NCBI RefSeq assembly: GCF_000308475.2
Contig: NZ_BAFT02000066.1
Location: 62,001-126,000 of the forward strand
From: Nocardia brasiliensis NBRC 14402
Lineage (GTDB): Bacteria > Actinomycetota > Actinomycetes > Mycobacteriales > Mycobacteriaceae
Reading direction: 5' to 3'
DNA length: 64,000 bases
Shown: piece after piece, positions 33,819 to 41,469 of the stretch
Position numbering within the stretch: the first letter of the stretch is position 1
How the letters are laid out: the number at the start of each line of letters is the position of its first letter
Translations under genes and position numbers: made by a program
Notes under the pieces: model-generated
What the model was told of the DNA's origin: nothing
Seen by the model: the letters and a program-made list of their open reading frames with translations, nothing else
Databases searched by the model: none

Positions 33819-34385
33819 ATGAGCACATCGACTTACCTCACACAGACCGCCTTCCCCCTGATCTGGCCGCTCATCGCGGTCGTCGGCGCTGCCGTCCGGA
33901 CTCGGCACAGCACTTCCCGGCAGGCCACGCTGGAGACCTGGCAGCGGTGGTGGGCCGTCGCAGCCCTGGGCGTCGGCAGCTTGTGGATGACGGTCGCGTT
34001 CCTGACCATCCCGGAACAGATGGCGTCGGCCATCGGCTTCACCGCCTCGCCGTTCCAGTTCGAAATCGCCTTCGCCAACCTCGGACTCGCCGTGATGGGC
34101 TTCCGCGCCGCCTCGCCCTCGGCCACTGCCCGCGAACGCATCACCGTCGGCCTCGGTGCCGGAATGTTCTTGTGGGGCGCGCTGATCGGACACGTCTACC
34201 AGTGGTTCGCGCACGGCGACCACGCTCCGGGCAACACCGGCGGCGTCCTGGTCTGCGACCTGCTCTTCCCGGGGGTGCTGATCGTCCTCGCCTGGTACTC
34301 GCAGCGACTTGCCGCCAGCCAAACCGCAACCGCCACAGGCCCATCGAGCAACTCCACACAGGAGGTCGGCAGCCTGCGGGCTTGA
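33819..34385 (+). CDS. DUF6790-like membrane protein
   Basis: A 188-residue protein with four hydrophobic segments (about residues 10-27, 46-66, 110-130 and 145-165) separated by short loops, one with GFTASPFQFEIAFANLGLAV and the last preceded by YQWFAHGDHAPGNTGG. From memory this corresponds to the DUF6790 family of small four-helix membrane proteins. The histidine-containing HVYQWFAHGDHAP loop could bind metal or haem. The start lies 11 bp after an operator, so a MarR dimer would block its promoter. Function unknown. Confidence 0.72.
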   Translation: MSTSTYLTQTAFPLIWPLIAVVGAAVRTRHSTSRQATLETWQRWWAVAALGVGSLWMTVAFLTIPEQMASAIGFTASPFQFEIAFANLGLAVMGFRAASPSATARERITVGLGAGMFLWGALIGHVYQWFAHGDHAPGNTGGVLVCDLLFPGVLIVLAWYSQRLAASQTATATGPSSNSTQEVGSLRA

Positions 34386-34564
34386 ACAGCCCGGTCGTGA
34401 TCAGCGGCGGAATCGGTGCCATCGGCATTCGAGCCGCCGCAGACGCGTAGCTACCGCAGGACAAGGTCGCCGAGACACGCCGCGAGTTCGACATTTCGCC
34501 GACACGCCCGAAATCGCCTTCACACCAACGCCTTCCGGTAGCGCACCCGCCGACGGCGCTATAT

Positions 34565-34588
34565 GCTTTTGCACCTAGGTGCAAAAGC
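34565..34588. promoter_or_regulatory. PadR operator, perfect 24-bp palindrome
   Basis: GCTTTTGCACCT is followed immediately by its exact reverse complement, and a further half-site GCACCTAAGT begins at 34587. The site lies 22 bp upstream of the padR start. Its position and symmetry indicate autoregulation of the PadR-sulfatase-MFS-FGE operon. The 180 bp before it (from 34386) hold no gene. Confidence 0.75.
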
Positions 34589-34609
34589 ACCTAAGTCAGA
34601 GAGGGCGCG

Positions 34610-35215
34610 ATGAAGCTCGAATTTCCGCTCCTGGGGCTGGTGGCAGCCCGGGCCATGAGTGGCTACGACATCAAGCGGTGGTGCGAGGTGGAAGGCAAGT
34701 TCGTCGGCCTGGACCGCCATGGCAGCCAGATCTACCGCGAACTGAACCGGATGCAGGCCGAAGGCTCGGTCGAGTCGCGGACCGATCCTCGCGACGGCGG
34801 ACCGGACGCGAAGATCTACACCGTCACCGACGCCGGGATGCAACGGTTGCGGCACTGGGTGCGGTCCTCGTACGTGCCGCCGCGCCGATTCCAGGATCCG
34901 GAGTTCGCATTCCGGCTCCGCGTGGGCATGATGCTGCGCGAACCCGGCATTCTCGACCTCGTGCGCGAAGAACTGGCCGCGCGACGGGAACAGGTGCGGC
35001 TCAACCGAAACCGCCCGTACGACACCGAAACCGACGCCGACCGCGCCGAAATCGATGCCGAGGCACTCGATTTCATCGCCCATCAGATCCGGCACCAGGG
35101 CGAGCGGCAGATCGATGAGTGGATCGCGTGGCTCGAACAGTTGCAGGACCTGATGCAAGCCCGCGCCGACGCCGCGGCGACCGAGCGCTCCGGCCGGTCG
35201 AAGGCGAGCAGCTGA
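34610..35215 (+). CDS. PadR-family regulator
   Basis: A 201-residue regulator. The winged helix is LLGLVAARAMSGYDIKRWCE, QIYRELNRMQAEGSVESRTD and the wing KIYTVTDAGMQRLRHWV; the C-terminal coiled-coil domain (about 90-185) mediates dimerisation and ligand response, as in the longer PadR subfamily. It overlaps the sulfatase ATG by 1 nt (35213-35217), making it the first gene of the operon. The perfect palindrome at 34565-34588 is its likely operator. Phenolic or sulfated ligands are possible inducers; that is inference. Confidence 0.92.
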   Translation: MKLEFPLLGLVAARAMSGYDIKRWCEVEGKFVGLDRHGSQIYRELNRMQAEGSVESRTDPRDGGPDAKIYTVTDAGMQRLRHWVRSSYVPPRRFQDPEFAFRLRVGMMLREPGILDLVREELAARREQVRLNRNRPYDTETDADRAEIDAEALDFIAHQIRHQGERQIDEWIAWLEQLQDLMQARADAAATERSGRSKASS

Positions 35216-36987
35216 TGCGCGCGGTCCTGATGTTGTTCGACAGTCTCAACCGCCGGCTCCTACCGCCCTACGGCGCAGACTGGGTACACGCCCCGAACTT
35301 CACCCGGCTGGCCGCGCACACCGTGCGGTTCGACCACTGCTACGGCGGCTCGATGCCGTGCATGCCCGCCCGCCGGGAAATGCACACCGGACGCCACAAT
35401 TTCCTGCATCGATCCTGGGGCCCGCTGGAGCCCTTCGACGATTCCGTGCCCGAAATGCTTTCCGCCGCAGAGATATACCCGCACCTCGTGACCGACCATC
35501 CGCACTACTGGGAGGACGGCGGCGCGACCTACCACACCCGGTTCCGCACCTTCGAGTTCTTCCGCGGGCAAGAGGGCGACGCGTGGAAGGGCCAGGTCGC
35601 CGATCCACCGCAACCGCAGAGCCCGCGCCGGGTCCGCCACCAGCTGTGGCGCCAGGATCTGGTGAACCGGCAGTACCTGACCGAAGCCGCCGACCACCCA
35701 CAGATCCGGACCGTGCACGCCGGCCTCGAGTTCCTCCGCGCCAATCACACCGAAGACGCGTGGTTCCTGCAGATCGAGTGCTTCGACCCGCACGAGCCGT
35801 ACTTCTCCCACCGCGAACACCAGCGCCACTACCCTGCCCTGAACACCCCTGGCGATGCCCCGGCGTGGCCCGATTACAAACGGGCGACCGAAGATCCGGA
35901 AACCGTGCAGCGCGCGCGGGCGGAGTACGCGGCGCTGCTGACCATGTGCGACGCGTCGCTGGGCCGGGTCCTCGACCTCTTCGACGAGCTGAACCTGTGG
36001 GACGACACGCTGCTGATCGTGTGCACCGACCACGGGTTCCTGCTCGGTGAGCACGGCTGGTGGGGCAAGAACGTGCAGCCCTGGTACGACGAGAACATCC
36101 ATACGCCGCTGTTCGTCTGGGATCCGGTGGCCCGTACGCAGGCGGGCACCTGCCCGGAACTGGTCCAGACGATCGACTTCGGTCCCACACTGCTGGACTT
36201 CTTCGGCCTAGAGCCGACCCCGGACATGCGCGGGCGGTCCCTGCTGCCGCTGCTGCGCGAACCGGTACCGGGCACCCATCGCGCCGGCGCGCTGTTCGGC
36301 ATCTTCGGCGGACACGTCAACGTCACCGACGGGCGGTATGTGTACCTGCGCGCCCCGGCCGCACCGGGCAACGCGCCGCTTTTCGAGCACACCCTGATGC
36401 CAACGCACATGGCATCCCGTTTCACCCCGGCGGAATTGGCGAACGCACAGCTCGTCGACCCGCTCCCGTTCACCAAGAATGTCCCGGTGCTGCGGATGCC
36501 CGGCTTCGCCGTCGGCGATCCGTTCACCTTCGGTACGGCCCTGTTCGACCTGGAAAACGATCCGCACCAAGAGAATCCGCTGATCGATGACGAGCTCGAA
36601 TTGCGCATGGTCACGCTCCTGCTGGAACTCATGCGGGCGAACGACGCGCCGGACTCCCAGTTCACCCGGCTCGGCCTGCCACTCGACGGGCCCGCCGATT
36701 CCCGGCATCTACTGGCCCGTGCGCAATTGCAGGCCTATCTGGAAGCCGTTGCCCCGCTACCGGTCCCGGCGGACTTTCCGACCGGACGCCCGGGCGTGAA
36801 CACACCGATCACCGATCTGCTCGCCGCCGCGAGCACCCGCGCGATCGTCGAGGCCGCGCTCGGCCCGGCGGTCGCCGACATCGCCGCGCAGACCGGCTCG
36901 GCCACCCTGCTCGACCTGGCCGACTTCAGCCCGATGCTGACCAGGCGAATTCTCTTTCAGCTCGATCGGGCACTGGCCGCCGGCTGA
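35215..36987 (+). CDS. Type I sulfatase (formylglycine-dependent, Cys type)
   Basis: A 590-residue alkaline-phosphatase-fold hydrolase. Cys49 lies in the formylglycine signature CMPARREMHTGR (CxPxR), so it needs conversion by the FGE encoded two genes downstream. Metal-site segments are MLFDSLN near the N-terminus and TDHGFLLGEHGWWGK in the middle. There is no signal peptide, so it should be cytoplasmic. It is about 100 residues longer than average, with a C-terminal extension (DLLAAASTRAIVEAALGPAV). The substrate may be an aryl or alkyl sulfate. Translationally coupled to PadR; an MFS carrier follows 33 bp later. Confidence 0.92.
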   Translation: MRAVLMLFDSLNRRLLPPYGADWVHAPNFTRLAAHTVRFDHCYGGSMPCMPARREMHTGRHNFLHRSWGPLEPFDDSVPEMLSAAEIYPHLVTDHPHYWEDGGATYHTRFRTFEFFRGQEGDAWKGQVADPPQPQSPRRVRHQLWRQDLVNRQYLTEAADHPQIRTVHAGLEFLRANHTEDAWFLQIECFDPHEPYFSHREHQRHYPALNTPGDAPAWPDYKRATEDPETVQRARAEYAALLTMCDASLGRVLDLFDELNLWDDTLLIVCTDHGFLLGEHGWWGKNVQPWYDENIHTPLFVWDPVARTQAGTCPELVQTIDFGPTLLDFFGLEPTPDMRGRSLLPLLREPVPGTHRAGALFGIFGGHVNVTDGRYVYLRAPAAPGNAPLFEHTLMPTHMASRFTPAELANAQLVDPLPFTKNVPVLRMPGFAVGDPFTFGTALFDLENDPHQENPLIDDELELRMVTLLLELMRANDAPDSQFTRLGLPLDGPADSRHLLARAQLQAYLEAVAPLPVPADFPTGRPGVNTPITDLLAAASTRAIVEAALGPAVADIAAQTGSATLLDLADFSPMLTRRILFQLDRALAAG

Positions 36988-37020
36988 CCGGCCTTCGCTC
37001 CACTCCACAAGAGGCACACC

Positions 37021-38340
37021 ATGACACACACCGTCGTTCCGGCGACCCCGGCACGTCCCGCTACGCACGTCCCGCACCGCTGGCGCAAACTCGCCCTGGT
37101 CGTCGCACCGCTCTGGGCCGACAACAACGAGTCCAGTGTGCTCAGCACCCTCGCTCCGGTCATCGTCACCGCGGTCGCCGCCCCCGCGGCGGCGGTCGGC
37201 TATCTGACCTCGATCGGGAAGTTCATCAGCGTCGTCTGCGGACCGCTGTGGGCGTGGGTGGCCCGCCGGACGAACCGCAAGATCGCCTTCGCGATCGCCT
37301 CCGGTCTGGCTGGAATCGCCACTGCCGCAACCGGACTCGCACAGAATTATGCGCAGCTGATCGTGCTGTACGGACTGTCGGCGGTATTCATCGCCGCCGC
37401 ACTGCCGATTGCCAGCGAGATCACCGCCGACCTGTTCGACGACGAATCCCGCGGTCGCGCCAATGGTTACACCTGGGGCGTGATCTCGCTGCTCGGCTCG
37501 CTGCTCGGGCCGCTGATCGGGCAGTTGTCGCGGGTGCCCGAAGGCTGGCGCTACGGGTTCTTCGTCTGGGGCGCCATCACCGTGCTGACCGCCGTGCTGC
37601 TGGCCGTGTTCTTCACCGACCCAGCCGTGGGCGCGAGCGAAACCACCGCGCCACCCACCGACGACAACCAGATCACCTGGGCCAAAGTACGTTTGATGCT
37701 GCGGATTCCGACGTTCGTGCTCATGCTGATCCAACGGCTGATCTCGGGTCACCTGTTGATCGCGAGCTTCGGCATCGTCTTCCTCGTACACACCTACGGC
37801 TTCACCACCGCGGTCGCTTCGATCGTCACCCTCCCCTTCGGCATCGGCTATCTGTTCGGCACCTTCGGCGGCAGTCTGGCCATCGACTTCCTGCAGAACC
37901 GGCTGCCCCGGACCGGACGCATCATCGTCCTGCAGTTCGCCCAGCTCGGTTTCGGGGTCGTCGCCCTGGTCGGCACCCAGCACGACTGGGGCGGCATCGA
38001 GATCTTCGCCGGCTTCTGGGCCGTCCTGGGTTTCCTGCAGGGTCTCAACCCGGGGGTGAACCGGCCCATCGTGGCCGCGGTCGTGCCGCCCGAAATGCGC
38101 GGCGCCGCTTTCGCATTGCTGCTGTCGGTGTTCGAAGCCCTGGCCTACGCGCTGTTCAACCTCGCCGCCGGACTGCTCACCGACGTGATCGGCCTGCGCG
38201 GGGTAATGCTGTGGATCCCAGGCATTCTCATGCTCGTCAACGCCGCGTTCTGCACCCTGCTCTATCGCACCTATCCGCGTGACGTCGAACGGCAACGCGC
38301 CCTGCTGGCCGAACGGGCCCGGACCACGGCGGCCGGATGA
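37021..38340 (+). CDS. MFS transporter
   Basis: A 439-residue major-facilitator protein with twelve hydrophobic segments and the A-loop variant GPLWAWVARRTNRKIAF between helices 2 and 3. The periplasmic and central loops are short, and the C-terminus is basic (RTYPRDVERQRALLAERART). NNESSVLSTLAPVIVTAVAA in helix 1 is polar and may be part of the substrate path. Its position between the sulfatase and FGE genes, with a 4-nt overlap with FGE (ATGA, 38337-38340), suggests that it imports the sulfate ester or exports the desulfated product. Confidence 0.9.
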   Translation: MTHTVVPATPARPATHVPHRWRKLALVVAPLWADNNESSVLSTLAPVIVTAVAAPAAAVGYLTSIGKFISVVCGPLWAWVARRTNRKIAFAIASGLAGIATAATGLAQNYAQLIVLYGLSAVFIAAALPIASEITADLFDDESRGRANGYTWGVISLLGSLLGPLIGQLSRVPEGWRYGFFVWGAITVLTAVLLAVFFTDPAVGASETTAPPTDDNQITWAKVRLMLRIPTFVLMLIQRLISGHLLIASFGIVFLVHTYGFTTAVASIVTLPFGIGYLFGTFGGSLAIDFLQNRLPRTGRIIVLQFAQLGFGVVALVGTQHDWGGIEIFAGFWAVLGFLQGLNPGVNRPIVAAVVPPEMRGAAFALLLSVFEALAYALFNLAAGLLTDVIGLRGVMLWIPGILMLVNAAFCTLLYRTYPRDVERQRALLAERARTTAAG

Positions 38341-39386
38341 GCCCCGCACGGCACCCGATCGAACAGGCCCACCTGCCCGGCGGGATCTTCGAGATGGGCG
38401 ATCGGCACCACGACGGATTCCACGCCGACGGGGAGACGCCCGTGCACACGGTGGAACTCGCACCGTTCACGATCGACACGACCACCGTCACCAACGCCGC
38501 GTTCACGGCGTTCGTGGAGGAGACCGGATACATCAGTGCGGCAGAAATATTCGGCTCCTCCCCCGTGTTCCACCTCGTCGTGGCCGCCGACCCGGAGGAT
38601 CTCCTCGGGAGTGACCCACGGGCACCGTGGTGGATCGATGTGCGGGGCGCCGATTGGCGACATCCGGAAGGGCGGCATTCGAGCATCGCGGACCGGGCCG
38701 AGCACCCGGTCGTGCAGGTGTCCTGGTTCGACGCCGTCGCCTACTGCGAGTGGGCCGGACGACGTCTCCCGACCGAGGCGGAGTGGGAATTCGCCGCACG
38801 CGGCGGCCTCACCGGGGCGCGCTATCCGTGGGGCGACGAAGCGCCGGGAGCCGGCGGGGAGTGGCGCGCGAATATCTGGCAAGGCAGGTTCCCGATCGAC
38901 AACACGCAGGAGGACGGTTATCTGACGACCGCGCCGGTGCACTCGTACCGGCCCAACGGGTACGGGCTGTGGCAGATGGTAGGAAACGTCTGGGAGTGGT
39001 GCTCGGATCGGTTCTCCCCCAACACCTATGGGCACGATGCCGGAACGCGGCACGCGCGCGATCCGCAAGGCGCGCCCGCCGGACAGTCACGGGTACTGCG
39101 CGGCGGTTCGTACCTCTGCCACGACAGCTACTGTTCCAGATACCGCAATGCCGCCCGCTCCTCGAACGCCCCCGATGCCACCATGGGCAACGCGGGCTTT
39201 CGCACCGCAGGCGGGAGGCGAGCGCGCACGGCGAATGAACGCCCGAGAATTGTGACGTTAATATTAACCAGTAAAGATACTGGTAAACTCGCACCATGGA
39301 CGATGGACTCGGCGATCTACTGCATCGCGTGGTGTTCCTGCTCGGCGAAGCCACGCGACGGCGGGTGGACAGTTCCGGCGGGTTGA
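38337..39386 (+). CDS. Formylglycine-generating enzyme (SUMF1/FGE family)
   Basis: A 349-residue enzyme that oxidises the sulfatase active-site cysteine to formylglycine. The catalytic pair is present: Cys261 and Cys266 in RGGSYLCHDSYCSRYRNAAR, the diagnostic of true FGE rather than EgtB/PvdO relatives. Upstream LPTEAEWEFAARGG and PNGYGLWQMVGNVWEWCSDR are also canonical. The fold normally ends just after GNxGFR (residue 289), but here no stop follows and the frame continues about 60 codons through an operator and 91 bp into marR. The extension is probably non-functional. It is the last gene of the PadR operon. Confidence 0.93.
   Translation: MSPARHPIEQAHLPGGIFEMGDRHHDGFHADGETPVHTVELAPFTIDTTTVTNAAFTAFVEETGYISAAEIFGSSPVFHLVVAADPEDLLGSDPRAPWWIDVRGADWRHPEGRHSSIADRAEHPVVQVSWFDAVAYCEWAGRRLPTEAEWEFAARGGLTGARYPWGDEAPGAGGEWRANIWQGRFPIDNTQEDGYLTTAPVHSYRPNGYGLWQMVGNVWEWCSDRFSPNTYGHDAGTRHARDPQGAPAGQSRVLRGGSYLCHDSYCSRYRNAARSSNAPDATMGNAGFRTAGGRRARTANERPRIVTLILTSKDTGKLAPWTMDSAIYCIAWCSCSAKPRDGGWTVPAG
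39250..39284. promoter_or_regulatory. MarR-type operator, copy 2, with adjoining inverted repeat
   Basis: The core GTTAATATTAAC (39257-39268) is identical to copies 1 and 3, with the left arm TTGT and a degenerate right arm. It is directly followed by ACCAGTA-N4-TACTGGT (39267-39284), a second inverted repeat ending 12 bp from the marR start. The region lies inside the overlong 3' end of the FGE frame. Confidence 0.7.
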
Positions 39387-39718
39387 GCTACAGCCAGATG
39401 CGGCTGCTCGGCACCCTCGAAGAGAACGAGCCGATGACCCAGCACCAACTGGCACAAGCGCTTTCGGTGTCCGACCCCGCGATCAGCCGGGCCCTGCGCC
39501 CGCTCGAGGCAGCCGGGCTGATCCGGATCATCCCCGACCCGGAACACGGACGACGACGACTGGTCAGCACCACCGAAGCGGGCCGCGACGCCTTCCACAC
39601 GAGCGGTAAACCGCTCTACGACGAACTGCGCAACGGCCTGCTCGCGGCGGGCTTTCCCTATGAGCGCTATCTGCGCGACACGATCCGGCTGGCCGAAATC
39701 CTCGAGCGCGACCGTTAG
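39296..39718 (+). CDS. MarR-family regulator
   Basis: A 140-residue winged-helix regulator: SYSQMRLLGTLEENEPMTQH, then QLAQALSVSDPAISRALRPLEAAG and wing IPDPEHGRRRLVSTTEAGRD. It is closely similar to the second MarR at 40573-40989, clearly a tandem duplicate. The palindrome with core GTTAATATTAAC lies directly upstream, consistent with autoregulation. Its probable regulon includes the three operons bearing that palindrome: P450/DUF6790, itself, and the TMEM175-MarR pair. Confidence 0.92.
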   Translation: MDDGLGDLLHRVVFLLGEATRRRVDSSGGLSYSQMRLLGTLEENEPMTQHQLAQALSVSDPAISRALRPLEAAGLIRIIPDPEHGRRRLVSTTEAGRDAFHTSGKPLYDELRNGLLAAGFPYERYLRDTIRLAEILERDR

Positions 39719-39850
39719 CTTCCGGCGGCCGGCCGGGCGCGACACGTGACCGATGTCGGGCGGCGCGTCCTTTGCGCGCAGCTGCCGAACGCCAGGTCAC
39801 CCGATTCGGTCGAAGCGACGAACGCCGCCGGCAGGTCGGCGATCCAAGTA

Positions 39851-39876
39851 TTGCATTGTTAATATTAACCATGCAA
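39851..39876. promoter_or_regulatory. MarR-type operator, copy 3
   Basis: TTGC-N3-GTTAATATTAAC-N3-GCAA, identical in arms, spacing and core to copy 1 at 33783-33808 (core 39858-39869). It lies 46 bp upstream of the TMEM175-like gene. Confidence 0.75.
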
Positions 39877-39922
39877 GACTTGGACGCAGGCACGTAGGAG
39901 ACCGGAATCGAAGGGCAGGAAT

Positions 39923-40570
39923 ATGGAGAAGCAGAGGGGCGCGGGTGTGCTCGAGCCGCAGTGGCCGCCGCATCGGATCGGCGCCTTCGTCGACGCCGTA
40001 CTCGCCATCGCGATCACCCTCCTGGTGATCGAGCTGGAGCGGCCGAAGCACGATGATGTGGTCGATACCGCCGCGCTGGCCGCATTCCTCTGGCACGAGC
40101 GGTCCTCGTTCGTGGCGCTGCTGGTGGCGTTCTTCCTGCTGTGGTCGGTGTGGCGGCGGCACCATGTGCTGATCTATCAGGTGGCACGCGTGGATCGGTA
40201 CACGCTGGCCGCGCACGCGCCGATGCTGCTGTTCGCGACGCTGCTGCCGTTCGTCACCGCGGTGTTCGGCGGCGCTTTGGGCAACCCGCTGGCCGTCTGC
40301 ATGTTCGCGGGCGTGGCCGCGGCACTGTTCGCCAGCGAGGCGGTGGTCAAGGAGATCGCGGCCCGCAAAGCCGTTCTGGCCGAGCAGATCACCGCCGACG
40401 ACCTCCGCGTGAACGCGAACGGGTCATACGCTGTGGCAACAATTTTCGCCGTCACCGCCGCGCTGGCCTGGCTCACCGCCGACGTGTGGGTGGTGTGGCT
40501 TTTCGCGCCGCTCGCCGCCACCTTCGGTGGCCGCGTCATCAGCCGGGTGCGCGGCCTGACCCGGTCGTGA
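39923..40570 (+). CDS. TMEM175/DUF1211-family potassium-channel-like protein
   Basis: A 215-residue membrane protein with six hydrophobic helices. The first begins HRIGAFVDAVLAIAITLLVIELERP, the family hallmark (usually RxxxFSDxVxAIxITLLVL); here FSD reads FVD. Other helices are at about 55-75, 90-110, 115-135, 165-185 and 185-200. Bacterial TMEM175 proteins are proton- or potassium-permeable channels. It is followed 2 bp later by the second marR gene, and the promoter carries operator copy 3. A role in the acid or ion stress linked to sulfate release is speculative. Confidence 0.88.
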   Translation: MEKQRGAGVLEPQWPPHRIGAFVDAVLAIAITLLVIELERPKHDDVVDTAALAAFLWHERSSFVALLVAFFLLWSVWRRHHVLIYQVARVDRYTLAAHAPMLLFATLLPFVTAVFGGALGNPLAVCMFAGVAAALFASEAVVKEIAARKAVLAEQITADDLRVNANGSYAVATIFAVTAALAWLTADVWVVWLFAPLAATFGGRVISRVRGLTRS

Positions 40571-40572
40571 AC

Positions 40573-40989
40573 ATGGACGACGGACTCGCAGACCTGCTGC
40601 ACCGCGTCGCCTCCTTGGTCGACAAGGCGACACGACGGCGCATGGACGACTATGGGTTGAGTCACCGCCAGCTGCGGCTGCTCACGACGTTGCGGGACAT
40701 CGAGCCGGTGACCCAGCATCGGCTCGCGCAAGCGCTGGCGGTGTCCGATCCCGCGATCAGCCGGGCGCTGCGCCCGCTGGCAGCGGCCGGGCTCGTGCGG
40801 GTCGCCATCGACCCCGCGCACAAACGACGACGCCTGGTCAGCACTACCGAAGCGGGCCGCGACAACGTCCACGCCACCCGCAACCCCTGTACCGCCGAAC
40901 TGGACCCCGATTTTCCCTTCGAGAGCTATCTGCACGACACCGCCGCGCTGGCCGAATTCCTCGAACCGGCCCGTCGGCAAACCGACTGA
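40573..40989 (+). CDS. MarR-family regulator, paralogue of the upstream MarR
   Basis: A 138-residue protein paralogous to 39296-39718 (MDDGLADLLHRVASLVDKATRRR; LAQALAVSDPAISRALRPLA; RRRLVSTTEAGRD). The C-terminal region is a few residues shorter (NPCTAELDPDFPFESYLHDT against KPLYDELRNGLLAAGFPYER), possibly a small deletion near the dimer interface. It is the second gene of the TMEM175 operon, starting 2 bp after its stop. The two MarR proteins could form heterodimers or compete for the shared palindromes. Confidence 0.9.
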   Translation: MDDGLADLLHRVASLVDKATRRRMDDYGLSHRQLRLLTTLRDIEPVTQHRLAQALAVSDPAISRALRPLAAAGLVRVAIDPAHKRRRLVSTTEAGRDNVHATRNPCTAELDPDFPFESYLHDTAALAEFLEPARRQTD

Positions 40990-41081
40990 AGATCGGTGGT
41001 TGACGACGAACATGCGGGGTATGTCCGACGACGAACGCGGCCCGCGCACCGGGGCCGCTGGACACGAAAGGGATGTTCGCA

Positions 41082-41357
41082 ATGCTCGGACTCGGCATCA
41101 TCGGTTGGATCATCATCGGCGGACTGGCGGGCTGGATCGCCAGCAAATTCATGAAAACCGACGCACAGCAGGGCATCCTGCTGAACATCGTGGTCGGCAT
41201 CGTCGGTGGCCTGCTCGGCGGCTTCCTGCTCAAGCTGCTCGGGGTCGACGTCGAGGGCGGCGGCCTGTGGTTCAGCTTCTTCACCTGCCTCGGCGGCGCG
41301 GTGATCTTGCTGTTCCTGGTCGGGCTCGTCACCGGCCGCCGCGGCGCTATGCGCTGA
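41082..41357 (+). CDS. GlsB/YeaQ/YmgE-family small membrane protein
   Basis: A 91-residue protein with three hydrophobic helices rich in glycine: GIIGWIIIGGLAGWIASKFM, NIVVGIVGGLLGGFLLKLLG and FTCLGGAVILLFLVGLVTGR. This is the transglycosylase-associated protein fold, usually general-stress-induced. ATG 41082 has AAGGGA at a better distance than ATG 41073, three codons earlier. It is a single gene ending in a strong hairpin. Confidence 0.9.
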   Translation: MLGLGIIGWIIIGGLAGWIASKFMKTDAQQGILLNIVVGIVGGLLGGFLLKLLGVDVEGGGLWFSFFTCLGGAVILLFLVGLVTGRRGAMR

Positions 41358-41374
41358 GCACGCCGCAACACACA

Positions 41375-41408
41375 CCGAGGGCAGCCACTTCATGTGCGCT
41401 GCCCTCGG
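41375..41408 (+). terminator. Terminator hairpin after the GlsB-like gene
   Basis: CCGAGGGCAGC (41375-41385) and GCTGCCCTCGG (41398-41408) form a perfect 11-bp stem with a 12-nt loop, 18 bp after the stop codon. No U-tract follows. Confidence 0.7.
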
Positions 41409-41469
41409 CGCGTCCGGCATCCTATGCCTCAGAGCGATGAATTTCACAGCCGTCTCCGGTCTACACATC

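Noticed and set aside
36757..38463. Minus-strand open frame of 568 codons opposite the MFS gene
   Set aside because: The sense strand encodes an unambiguous 12-helix MFS protein; the antisense product is Gly/Asp/Gln-rich without structure.
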